A stretch of 11,008 nucleotides of DNA from Capsulimonas sp. Its GTDB lineage: Bacteria; Armatimonadota; Armatimonadia; Armatimonadales; Capsulimonadaceae. Both the position numbers and the translations under genes were made by a program. The stretch is from the NCBI GenBank assembly GCA_025963815.1, contig JAOQAA010000121.1, positions 1 through 11,008 on the forward strand, read 5' to 3'. The notes beneath the pieces were generated by a model that saw only the letters and a list, made by a program, of their open reading frames with translations, was not told the origin of the DNA and did no database searches. Every line of letters starts with the position of its first letter. The stretch's first letter is position 1. This document shows, one piece after another, positions 1-6,326 of the stretch.

Positions 1-240
1 GAGCAGCGTGGGCGACGAGGCGACAATGATCCGGTAGCTTGCCTGGAGATATCCCTTTTCCTTGGAAACATCCCGCCAACTCAGGCGCGGCGCCGTCACA
101 TCAATACCCTGAGGATTATCGAGATGCTCGCAGGTCAAACGGTCAAAAGTCACCACGGACGGCGGCCCTGCGGCGATGGAGGCGGACGGCAGGCAGGAAA
201 TCAGTATCGCCAATGATAAAGACGTGGAAATTTTAGACAC
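1..240 (-). CDS. Alpha-L-rhamnosidase (GH78) paralogue, N-terminal 80 codons only
   Basis: This is the start of a second secreted alpha-L-rhamnosidase, cut by the left window edge. It begins at a GTG (240) preceded by AAGGAGA with six bases between. The 80 visible residues align without gaps to the start of the neighbouring rhamnosidase (336-3533); by hand count 64 of 80 are identical, including NPQGIDVT, PRLSW and GYLQASYRIIVASSP, the Fn3-like N-terminal region typical of large bacterial GH78 enzymes. The signal peptide differs: residues 13-16 read LISC, a lipobox-like motif that would place lipidated Cys16 here, whereas the neighbour has MIGA. The gene sits 95 bp downstream of its paralogue but has its own promoter, a copy of the paralogue's. 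Catalytic domains lie outside the window, so activity cannot be judged. Family certainty is high because of the paralogy. Confidence 0.85.
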   Translation of the reverse strand, partial: MSKISTSLSLAILISCLPSASIAAGPPSVVTFDRLTCEHLDNPQGIDVTAPRLSWRDVSKEKGYLQASYRIIVASSPTLL

Positions 241-260
241 TCTCAATCTCCTTGACTTGT

Positions 261-314
261 ATTATAAGTGATTTTAAACGATCCATCCATGGCGAAATTG
301 GATGAAAACTTGTC
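261..314 (-). promoter_or_regulatory. Promoter of the second rhamnosidase (shared box architecture)
   Basis: Reading leftward: GACAAGTTT (306-314), four bases, a CCAATTTCGCCATGG box (287-301), then a perfect TATAAT (261-266) followed by ACAA. The start GTG is about 21 bases beyond the -10, so the transcript leader would be very short and begin almost at the Shine-Dalgarno. No TTGACA-like -35 exists: the expected place overlaps CCATGG, which suggests regulator-controlled initiation. The layout is identical in spacing at 3555-3608 and 4945-4998. Confidence 0.7.
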
Positions 315-335
315 TGATTAGGTAAGAGGGGCCTC

Positions 336-3300
336 CTATCTCTTCACCCGAGACTTCACCACCCAGGCGCCGGACTTCATCTCACGCGAAACACCGTCCG
401 GCGTCGTCACGGTCGCCGTTGTGTTTGTTGGGATCGTGACATTCATGGTGACGCTCTGTCCTGTGCGAGTCCAGTTAGAAACGATCATGCCCTGCGGGGA
501 GTCAAACGAGCACTTGACCCATTGAAGATCGCCGAGTATCTGCGGTTTGATCACGATATGCGAGAAGCCGGGCTTCTTTGGATCGTAATGGATGCCGCCA
601 AGTGTCTGGTAGAACCATGCGTCTACATTGCCCGCTTGGATTAAGAGCGCTTCGCTGTTCATTCCTGGGTCGCGCGTGTCGTAGTCCCAGCGCTCCCAGA
701 TCGCCTGCGCGCCGCGCTTGACCATATATCCCCAACTCGGCCTTGTCGTTTGTGTCACCAATTTCCACGCGACGTCGCCCCGGCCATTCTCCGTCAGCAC
801 CTGCATGAGCCACTGGTTACCGATGAGCCCTACGGTCAGATGTCCGTCATGTGTCACCAAAATGTCGTTGGCGAGGTTATCCACGATCTTCTGAAGCTGC
901 ACTGGATCGGACGGCGTCAGACCGAAGGCCAGCGGCAGGACGTACGAACACTGGGTCCCGCTGGTATAGGTGGCTGTCGCTGGATCGTAGAATCGGGCGA
1001 GGAAGGCTTTGGCGAGGGCGTCGCCCAACTCGCGGAACATCGTGATGTCGTCCGTCTTGCCCAGGCGCTCGGCGGTGCGCTGTGCAATCCGGAGATTGTT
1101 GTATTGATAGGCGGAGGCCACGAGATCCAGTGGGGTCAGGCCATTGTCTTTGATTTTTCCGCCGATCGTGTAGACATCGCACCAGTCCCCGTAGCCGACG
1201 CCCTGGATCGTTCCATCGGGGAGATTATGCTGCTCGCGCATGTTAAGAATCCAGCGCTTCGTCGACTCGTAATGTTTTTGCGCCAGTCCTGTGTCGCCAT
1301 AGAAACCCGTATACCAGTCCGGAATGATCGTGTAGACGCTCGGCCACTCCACGCCATTTCCCGAATCCCAGTACATCGAGAGGTCGGGAATGCTGCCGTT
1401 CGGGCGCTGGGAGCGGTGAACATCGTCCATCCACTTGGTGTAGAAGGCGGCGACATCGTAGTTATACGCCTCGCTTTCGCTATCCTTGGCGGGATCGCCC
1501 ATCCAGGGCTGACGCTCGTCCCGGTCCGGATCGAGCGGCGCGCTGCGCAGGAACATCTTCATTCCCGTCACCATGGCCGCGTGGATCTTGTTGACCGTGT
1601 CATTGGAGCAGGAGAAACTTCCCACCGGACGGACATCCGTATGCTCGTCCAATCCCTCGAAGTTGTCCAGCGTAGGCTTGCCGGGAAAACCCATGACCTG
1701 CACGCGGCGAAAGCCCTGGCCTTTGAAGATCGGATTCCATGTCTCTGCGCCGCTGCCCTGGAATGTATAGTGGTCGGTCGCGAGCGCCGTACGGTTGTCG
1801 GCGGTCTTGAGCGTCCCGTCGGGAAGAAGCGCATAGGCGCTCGTCATATGGACTGTTGTTCCCCGCTTGCCGCGTGCCTTGATGCGAACTGTCCCATAAA
1901 ACGTTTGCCCCATATCGACAACGTAAACACCGGGTTTTGGGGACGTGATCTTGACGGGCTTGATGACGCGCGTCACACGCATCGGTTCGATCATCGGCGC
2001 GATCAGAACTCCGCCGGGCGCTGGCATGATGTCGGGCGTCGTCCAGATCTTTGCGGGCGCTGCGTATCCCGGCTGTGTCCAGCCTGGCATCTCCATGCGC
2101 GCGTCGTAGATCTCGCCGTCGTATTCGTTGTTTGCCCGGATCGGACCCTGATCGGTCATCTTCCAAGTTTGGTCACTGACTATCGTCTGCTTGGAGCCGT
2201 CCTTATAAGTGATCTCGATCTGCGCTAAGACGCGGGGCGCGCCGAAGCTTTCCTGCGTGATCGGCGCGTTCAGTCTGGGCGAGTGGAAACGCCCGTTTCC
2301 TAGAACAACGCCGATGGCGTTTTTCCCATTGCGCATCAGGGCGGTGACATCGGTCGTCACATAGTAGTCCGCCTTTTGAAAATCGGAAAGGGCGGGGTCC
2401 ATCACGTGATCTGAGGCGGGCCTGCCGTTCACGAACAGCTGGAAGAAGCCCGGGGCGCACACATACGCCGTGGCGCGTAAAATCTGTTTGCTCGCCGTAA
2501 ACTCACGACGAAGGTAACGGGCGGGAAGGTCCGGGTGACGGGCGGCCTCGCCTTGGGACACATTGCCCCAGGGTGGCGTGCCGTATGCGCCGAGGTCCAT
2601 TGCCGGTTTCCAGGCGCTGTCCTCGAAATTTGTCGTATTCCAGCCGGCGCCGGCCGCTTCGGAAGATTTCCACTCTGGCCCGGTCGGAATGATGGACGTT
2701 CCGCCATCACGGTATTCGATCTTCAGCGCGCCAATCACGCCCGCCGGACTCTGCCCAGAGTCGCCGGCGTTGTTCGCCTGCACGGCCAGCACGTTATCGC
2801 CACTATGAACGAGCTTGCTGACATCAACTGTCTCCAAAAAATGCCAATCCGCGCTCTTTGCGACCGCCCTCCCGTTGATGTACAGCGTGAATGCATCGTC
2901 CGCCGTGCCCACAAACTCGGCTCGTTTGATCGCGCGGCCATTCGGAACACGAAGGGAGATGCGAAAGAACGCGGCTCCGAGCGGCGCGGCGGAGCTTGGT
3001 TGCGGGGCGTTCGGAAGCCAGATCCATCGCGCGCCTGAAAGAGCGGCGCTTTCCGGATGCGGCGCTTGGAAGGCTTTTCCGATCCATGTGGCTTTCCAGT
3101 CCGTCGGCGCAAGCAATCCCATGCTGAAGGTCGCCGGCTTGCTCCACGCTGATTGTCGCCCCGACGTATCCCACACCTGAACTGCCCACCAACACTGCGT
3201 GCGCGACATCAACGGCGCTCCGGCGTAAGGAATCAGCGTCGTACCGGAATTCTTGACCTTGCCGCTGTCCCAGAGATTGCCTTTCCCTGCTTTGAGCAGC

Positions 3301-3533
3301 ATCGGCGATGAGGCGACAATGATCCGATAACTTGCCTGAAGATACCCTTTCTTGGACGACCTCTCTTGCCAACTCAGACGAGGCTGGGTCACGTCAATGC
3401 CCTGAGGATTATTGAGATATTCGCAGGTCAGGTGGTCAAAGCTCACCGTGGACGGCGGCCCTGCGGCGATGGAGGCGGACGGCAGGGCGCCAATCATTAT
3501 CGCCAATGATAAAGACGCGGAAATTTTAGACAC
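336..3533 (-). CDS. Secreted alpha-L-rhamnosidase, glycoside hydrolase family 78
   Basis: The enzyme is predicted to release terminal alpha-L-rhamnose from plant or microbial rhamnosides outside the cytoplasm. It has 1065 residues, within the range of large bacterial GH78 proteins. Seen: a signal peptide (about residues 1-24, ending SIAAG); an Fn3-like N-terminal region (about 28-140); an extra beta-sandwich with WIWLP and LYINGRAV (about 165-275); the rhamnosidase N-terminal domain (about 335-445, with APGFFQLFVNGR); a Con A-like domain (about 510-630); the (alpha/alpha)6 catalytic barrel (about 640-980); and a C-terminal beta domain. DPDRDERQPW carries the likely general acid (Glu673), and AIWERWD the likely general base (Glu947), by family knowledge. 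The GTG start at 3533 is preferred over an in-frame ATG at 3584: AAGGAG lies 8 bases upstream of it, the signal peptide follows directly, the ATG lies inside the promoter box, and the paralogue's leader is out of frame. It lies just downstream of the regulator gene. Confidence 0.93.
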   Translation of the reverse strand: MSKISASLSLAIMIGALPSASIAAGPPSTVSFDHLTCEYLNNPQGIDVTQPRLSWQERSSKKGYLQASYRIIVASSPMLLKAGKGNLWDSGKVKNSGTTLIPYAGAPLMSRTQCWWAVQVWDTSGRQSAWSKPATFSMGLLAPTDWKATWIGKAFQAPHPESAALSGARWIWLPNAPQPSSAAPLGAAFFRISLRVPNGRAIKRAEFVGTADDAFTLYINGRAVAKSADWHFLETVDVSKLVHSGDNVLAVQANNAGDSGQSPAGVIGALKIEYRDGGTSIIPTGPEWKSSEAAGAGWNTTNFEDSAWKPAMDLGAYGTPPWGNVSQGEAARHPDLPARYLRREFTASKQILRATAYVCAPGFFQLFVNGRPASDHVMDPALSDFQKADYYVTTDVTALMRNGKNAIGVVLGNGRFHSPRLNAPITQESFGAPRVLAQIEITYKDGSKQTIVSDQTWKMTDQGPIRANNEYDGEIYDARMEMPGWTQPGYAAPAKIWTTPDIMPAPGGVLIAPMIEPMRVTRVIKPVKITSPKPGVYVVDMGQTFYGTVRIKARGKRGTTVHMTSAYALLPDGTLKTADNRTALATDHYTFQGSGAETWNPIFKGQGFRRVQVMGFPGKPTLDNFEGLDEHTDVRPVGSFSCSNDTVNKIHAAMVTGMKMFLRSAPLDPDRDERQPWMGDPAKDSESEAYNYDVAAFYTKWMDDVHRSQRPNGSIPDLSMYWDSGNGVEWPSVYTIIPDWYTGFYGDTGLAQKHYESTKRWILNMREQHNLPDGTIQGVGYGDWCDVYTIGGKIKDNGLTPLDLVASAYQYNNLRIAQRTAERLGKTDDITMFRELGDALAKAFLARFYDPATATYTSGTQCSYVLPLAFGLTPSDPVQLQKIVDNLANDILVTHDGHLTVGLIGNQWLMQVLTENGRGDVAWKLVTQTTRPSWGYMVKRGAQAIWERWDYDTRDPGMNSEALLIQAGNVDAWFYQTLGGIHYDPKKPGFSHIVIKPQILGDLQWVKCSFDSPQGMIVSNWTRTGQSVTMNVTIPTNTTATVTTPDGVSREMKSGAWVVKSRVKR

Positions 3534-3609
3534 TCTCAAGTCTCCTTGACTTGTATTATAAGTGTTTTTGAACGATGCATCCATGGCGAAATTGGCGAAA
3601 AACTTGTCT
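3294..3609. repeat. Copy 2 of tandem duplication (rhamnosidase 5' end plus promoter)
   Basis: Partner of bases 1-315. It contains the first 80 codons of the complete rhamnosidase, its Shine-Dalgarno and the full promoter with both upstream boxes. Because the promoter was duplicated with the gene, each paralogue can be transcribed independently under the same control. Confidence 0.85.
3555..3608 (-). promoter_or_regulatory. Promoter of the rhamnosidase (shared box architecture)
   Basis: Reading leftward: GACAAGTTT (3600-3608), four bases, CCAATTTCGCCATGG (3581-3595), then TATAAT (3555-3560) followed by ACAAG. The -35 position is occupied by the CCATGG box and reads TGGATG, far from consensus. 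A transcription start near 3548 would put AAGGAG (3542-3547) at the extreme 5' end of the mRNA, a leader of about 15 bases. The CCATGG-centred box resembles the left half of the palindrome upstream of the regulator gene, so that regulator is the natural candidate to bind here. Confidence 0.72.
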
Positions 3610-3659
3610 TTTACGGCAAAATGAGAGAACGAGGATTGATGGGCGGCTATGGCGGCTTG

Positions 3660-4850
3660 CTAGCGTGCGTGGGTCAAGAGTGCATCTTCGGAGACACATC
3701 GGATGCTGTCGCGCTCGATCAGTCTTGTGGGCAACTCCACATGCGTCAGGGCAATCGTGGGGTATTCGTGGCGGCGAAGGATCAGCTTCGCCGCCGCTCT
3801 GCCGATTTCCTCGAAGGATTGGGCCACGGTGGTCAGTCCGACCCCATTGGGCAGGGTTTGCAGAATGTCGTCGAGGGCGATCAGGGAAACGTCCTGGGGC
3901 GCTTGGAGGCCAAGCATCGAAAGGTGGCGGGCGACACGGTCCGCTTCCTGACCGCCGGCGCAGATCATCGCCGTGGGGCGTCGCCCCAAAGGCTGTCGCA
4001 CCGTCGCATCAAGCATTGCCCATACGTTCGCGTAGTTGGGAGGAGGCGAGAGGACCATTTCATACGCTTCCGCGGAAAACGCCTCCACGAGCGCCTGACG
4101 GTAGCCTCGAATCCGTTCCTGCTCGGTGTGCGTGTACTCTCCGCTCGTGACAAAGGCGATACGCTGGTGCCCCTGATGAATGAGACGCCATGCGGCTTGA
4201 TGCGCCGCTTCCCGGAAATCAGACCCTATGAAATCGGACTGTACGCCAGGCGTCGTTCGGTTCAGCAGGACAAGCGGCATATGCTTCGGCGTCTCCAAAA
4301 TCCATTGGGGTACGCGGCAGTTCTGAGGATAATAGACGACGCCTCCAAAGCCCTGACGGAAGGCGTAACGGAGGTGATCTTCTTCACTTTCGGGACTTTT
4401 CGGCCCTGGCTCTAAATTATGCCCGATGTCAATACAGATTCCATGCCGCCCCGATCCTCGGAGCGCCTCATCCATTCCCGAGAACACGCGCCGCTGTGCG
4501 CTTCTCGCGAGTTCCCCGGCGTCCCAGCGCCACATGACCAGAGCAATGACGCGCACAGGATCCAAAGCGGGCGCCATGGAGAGCATCTCTGATCCGTTCG
4601 GCGGCGCCTTGGCTTCGCCCACGACGGCGCGGCAGTGGGGGCGTCGATCGAGAAACCCCTCCAGGGTCATCTCCGTGATCGCCGCGCGGATCGCTTCTTG
4701 GGCGACATTCAGCTCTTCCGATAATACGCGTATGGAAGGCAGCCTGTCTCCACGCCGGTAGCGGCCGGACTGAATGTAATCAAGCAGAAGCGTGTTCACA
4801 TTGTTCGGCGAACTATTCGACTGTCTGTAGCGAGATGAGATTGTATCCAT
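3660..4850 (-). CDS. GntR-type HTH / LacI-type sensor transcriptional regulator
   Basis: A 396-residue DNA-binding regulator with the AraR-like layout: an N-terminal GntR winged helix (about residues 17-78; GRYRRGDRLPSIRVLSEELNV, then EMTLEGFL) joined to a LacI/periplasmic-binding-protein-like sugar-sensing domain (about 100-385). The sensor shows RIAFV (230-234), ERIRGYRQAL, DVSLIALDD (320-328), LTTVAQSFEEIGRAAAKL (339-356) and LPTRLIERDS, all typical of LacI effector domains. It probably binds a rhamnose-containing sugar or breakdown product and controls the adjacent rhamnosidases. This role is inferred from position and from promoter boxes shared with them. Its own promoter holds a near-perfect 20-bp palindrome, implying autoregulation. 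No clear Shine-Dalgarno precedes the ATG at 4850; the expected GntR fold starts soon after, so the start is probably right. The effector and the sign of regulation are unknown. Confidence 0.9.
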   Translation of the reverse strand: MDTISSRYRQSNSSPNNVNTLLLDYIQSGRYRRGDRLPSIRVLSEELNVAQEAIRAAITEMTLEGFLDRRPHCRAVVGEAKAPPNGSEMLSMAPALDPVRVIALVMWRWDAGELARSAQRRVFSGMDEALRGSGRHGICIDIGHNLEPGPKSPESEEDHLRYAFRQGFGGVVYYPQNCRVPQWILETPKHMPLVLLNRTTPGVQSDFIGSDFREAAHQAAWRLIHQGHQRIAFVTSGEYTHTEQERIRGYRQALVEAFSAEAYEMVLSPPPNYANVWAMLDATVRQPLGRRPTAMICAGGQEADRVARHLSMLGLQAPQDVSLIALDDILQTLPNGVGLTTVAQSFEEIGRAAAKLILRRHEYPTIALTHVELPTRLIERDSIRCVSEDALLTHAR

Positions 4851-4888
4851 CGGTCTTTATCGGTTAATTTTACAGACGCCGCCAATGA

Positions 4889-4902
4889 CAATACCAGTAT
4901 TG
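4889..4902. promoter_or_regulatory. Short palindrome in the regulator's 5' leader
   Basis: CAATAC-CA-GTATTG has perfect 6-bp arms. It lies between the predicted transcription start (near 4938) and the regulator's start codon at 4850, so it could be a second operator or a weak RNA hairpin. Evidence is symmetry alone. Confidence 0.3.
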
Positions 4903-4944
4903 CATAGAGTGGGATTGAATGGTCTTCAGGCCGTCTTTCTTTGT

Positions 4945-4998
4945 ATTATAGGAGGAGCCGGGGATTATCGCCATGGTGATAATGGTAAGAAACTTGTC
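4945..4998 (-). promoter_or_regulatory. Promoter of the GntR/LacI regulator (shared box architecture)
   Basis: Reading leftward: GACAAGTTT (4990-4998), four bases, CCATTATCACCATGG (4971-4985), then TATAAT (4945-4950) followed by ACAA. Offsets from the -10 hexamer to CCATGG (26 bases) and to the far box (45 bases) equal those of both rhamnosidase promoters, although the filler sequence is unrelated here. Conservation is therefore functional and not just the product of the duplication. The predicted leader is about 88 bases. Confidence 0.72.
4964..4983. promoter_or_regulatory. Candidate operator palindrome (autoregulation)
   Basis: ATTATC-G-CCATGG-T-GATAAT is symmetric at 18 of 20 positions; only the pair flanking CCATGG is asymmetric. 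It covers the -35 region of the regulator's promoter, where bound protein would interfere with or recruit RNA polymerase. The rhamnosidase promoters keep the left half and the CCATGG centre but not the right half, which suggests weaker or asymmetric binding there. Confidence 0.6.
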
Positions 4999-5072
4999 CA
5001 TAATGGGAAGTAACTGAGAGGATGCTTAATGGCTTCGACGAGCGTCTCGGGCGCCGGTCGATCCATTGCCGT

Positions 5073-5116
5073 CCACCAGACCGATCAAGCGCGATCACGT
5101 CCGATCAGTCTGGTGG
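5073..5116 (-). terminator. Long hairpin after the pseudopilin gene (terminator-like, no U-tract)
   Basis: Arms CCACCAGACCGATC (5073-5086) and GATCAGTCTGGTGG (5103-5116) enclose 16 bases. As DNA there is one mismatch. As leftward RNA that position becomes a G-U pair, so the 14-bp stem is fully paired only on the strand that transcribes the pseudopilin. It lies 22 bases past the stop codon. No U-run follows, so it may be a 3'-end-stabilising or factor-dependent structure and not an intrinsic terminator. Confidence 0.45.
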
Positions 5117-5137
5117 TAATTCTACTTGGATCCGTTA

Positions 5138-5995
5138 CTATCGGGTGCTGAAGGTGGCGGCGAAGACGCTGTTATCCGTTCCGGCCGCCGTGTTGCTTCC
5201 CCCAGTGCAGCCTGCGATGGCGGGATTGTTATCCTGGTTACAGGCGGCTCCGGAAGCGTCGTCACCTTTAGAAACCGCCGCTCCGCGGAACCATTTGGCG
5301 TGACCGTCGGCGAGCAGGAAGTTTGAGCCGTCCGTATGCCGCGCCGTGTTGTAATGAACCCAGCCGTATGCGTTCGGGCCGGGGCAGGTTCCGGGGTCGC
5401 CGCCGAGGCATCCTGTCGCCAGCCCGTCGACGATATTTGTCCCTTGCGTGTTGCCAGGCCCGTTGGTCGCTGAAGAATGGTAATGGTTGGGGTTGGTGGT
5501 GGTCTCGTAGGGATCCGTTATGACGGCAATGGTGCTGTAAGCTTCGCACAACAGGATAGTCTTTGCGGGAGCGGCCAGTGCCGGAATGCTTCCCTTCACG
5601 TTTCCATCCGTTCGGGTAATGTCCAGGTTGACCGAATAGGAAACCGGGACCGCCGTCGCGTTTGCTTCGGGAACGGCCTTCGTCGAATCATCCGGACACG
5701 CATAAACCCCGGCGCTCTTCACATAGGGATAAACCTGCCCGGCCCAGCCGACGCCCAAGAAGCCGTTACTCGCGCCGCCCGCGCCGCCGGTCGGATACGC
5801 CTCATCGTTGTCGTTCGAATATTGAAGAAACGCAAGTCCGAGCTGCTTTTCGTTGGAGACGCAGCTGGTCTGGCGAGCCTTCTCGCGAGCCTTGGCGAAA
5901 ACTGGGAAGAGAATGGCGGCGAGAATCGCGATAATAGCGATGACAACGAGTAATTCGATCAGAGTAAATGCGGATGATTTAGCCTTGAGTAACAT
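5138..5995 (-). CDS. DUF1559 pseudopilin with prepilin N-terminus and H-x9-DG motif
   Basis: A 285-residue type IV pilin-like surface or periplasmic protein. Residues 1-40 are a class III prepilin signal: MLLKAKSSA, then [22 protein letters not shown] with cleavage expected before Phe10, Glu at mature position +5, and a hydrophobic alpha1 helix. The residue before the cleavage site is Ala instead of the usual Gly. The DUF1559 body follows ([28 protein letters not shown]), and the hallmark His220-x9-Asp230-Gly231 ([15 protein letters not shown]) lies near the C-terminus. The ATG at 5995 is chosen because it places the pilin signal at the N-terminus and AAGGAG lies 12 bases upstream; the open frame continues to 6142 but would bury the signal. 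The function of DUF1559 pseudopilins is not established; they are abundant in Planctomycetota, Verrucomicrobiota, Lentisphaerota and Armatimonadota, often near sugar-use genes, as here. Confidence 0.92.
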   Translation of the reverse strand: MLLKAKSSAFTLIELLVVIAIIAILAAILFPVFAKAREKARQTSCVSNEKQLGLAFLQYSNDNDEAYPTGGAGGASNGFLGVGWAGQVYPYVKSAGVYACPDDSTKAVPEANATAVPVSYSVNLDITRTDGNVKGSIPALAAPAKTILLCEAYSTIAVITDPYETTTNPNHYHSSATNGPGNTQGTNIVDGLATGCLGGDPGTCPGPNAYGWVHYNTARHTDGSNFLLADGHAKWFRGAAVSKGDDASGAACNQDNNPAIAGCTGGSNTAAGTDNSVFAATFSTR

Positions 5996-6033
5996 ATAAA
6001 TCCCGATCTCCTTTTCACTACGGACGAAGTATG

Positions 6034-6077
6034 CACGGAGGTCTCCGTGTACCACACTATTAGTATAACACACGGAG
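6034..6077. promoter_or_regulatory. CACGGAG operator-like sites at the pseudopilin promoter
   Basis: A dyad CACGGAG-GT-CTCCGTG with perfect 7-bp arms (6034-6049) lies just downstream of the predicted pseudopilin transcription start. A third CACGGAG (6071-6077) sits in the promoter spacer, so a larger inverted repeat (6043-6050 with 6070-6077) brackets the -10. The arrangement suits a repressor binding both sides of the start site. The binding protein is unknown, and the motif is unrelated to the CCATGG boxes. Confidence 0.5.
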
Positions 6078-6090
6078 TGCACCATGTCAA
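6062..6090 (-). promoter_or_regulatory. Sigma70-type promoter of the pseudopilin gene
   Basis: Reading leftward: TTGACA (6085-6090), a 17-base spacer, TATACT (6062-6067). This is a perfect -35, optimal spacing and a five-of-six -10. The start near 6055 gives a leader of about 60 bases to the ATG at 5995. It is the most consensus-like promoter in the window. Confidence 0.75.
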
Positions 6091-6142
6091 ATATTAATGC
6101 ACCATTTAATTTATATGGGGCGCTAATGACTTTGTGGTGCAT
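6078..6142. repeat. Three TGCACCAT motifs upstream of the pseudopilin
   Basis: TGCACCAT occurs at 6078-6085 and 6098-6105 in direct orientation, exactly 20 bases apart (about two helical turns), and inverted as TGGTGCAT at 6135-6142. The first overlaps the promoter spacer and -35 edge and the others lie upstream, an arrangement typical of a regulator contacting the same DNA face. No protein can be assigned. Confidence 0.45.
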
Positions 6143-6233
6143 TTCTGATTCTCCTCGCGATCAATCATCATTGAATGCGGCAGATTATATTTATTGTGCG
6201 GCAAAGCGCTTATTAGTATTTTCCAATATTTCC

Positions 6234-6262
6234 TTGACAAACTCCCAGACTTATTGTATGAC
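6234..6262 (+). promoter_or_regulatory. Promoter of the cytochrome c peroxidase gene
   Basis: TTGACA (6234-6239), a 17-base spacer, TATGAC (6257-6262): a perfect -35 with a four-of-six -10. The predicted start near 6269 gives a leader of about 58 bases to the TTG start at 6327. Confidence 0.65.
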
Positions 6263-6326
6263 TATTAGGCAGTTCGCTGCTTCATGAAATGATTTGGGCG
6301 CGAATGCGTCACCCTCGGAGGAAGAG

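Larger units (their letters stand above)
1..315. repeat. Copy 1 of tandem duplication (rhamnosidase 5' end plus promoter)
   Basis: Bases 1-315 match 3294-3609 across the coding start, Shine-Dalgarno, -10 and both upstream boxes, and similarity stops abruptly after AAACTTGTCT. The coding part is 240 bases in both copies. The only clear indel is one base between the Shine-Dalgarno and the GTG. The true left end is outside the window; the duplicated unit is probably the whole gene with its promoter. Confidence 0.85.
5996..6326. other. 331-bp divergent intergenic region
   Basis: The gap between the leftward pseudopilin and the rightward cytochrome gene is more AT-rich than its surroundings. It holds the pseudopilin promoter (6062-6090) with operator-like repeats (6034-6142) and the cytochrome promoter (6234-6262). 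I see no gene; between 6143 and 6233 I see only AT-rich sequence without a clear motif. Confidence 0.7.

Noticed and set aside
750..2228. 492-codon open frame on the plus strand
   Set aside because: It lies antisense within the rhamnosidase gene, shows no family motif and is a by-product of high GC content.
336..3584. Longer rhamnosidase ORF starting at ATG 3584
   Set aside because: The extra 17 codons lie across the -10 and CCATGG promoter boxes, displace the signal peptide from the N-terminus and are out of frame in the paralogue; GTG at 3533 with AAGGAG is used instead.
5996..6142. N-terminal extension of the pseudopilin to 6142
   Set aside because: It would bury the prepilin signal 49 residues inside the protein and runs through the TTGACA/TATACT promoter.
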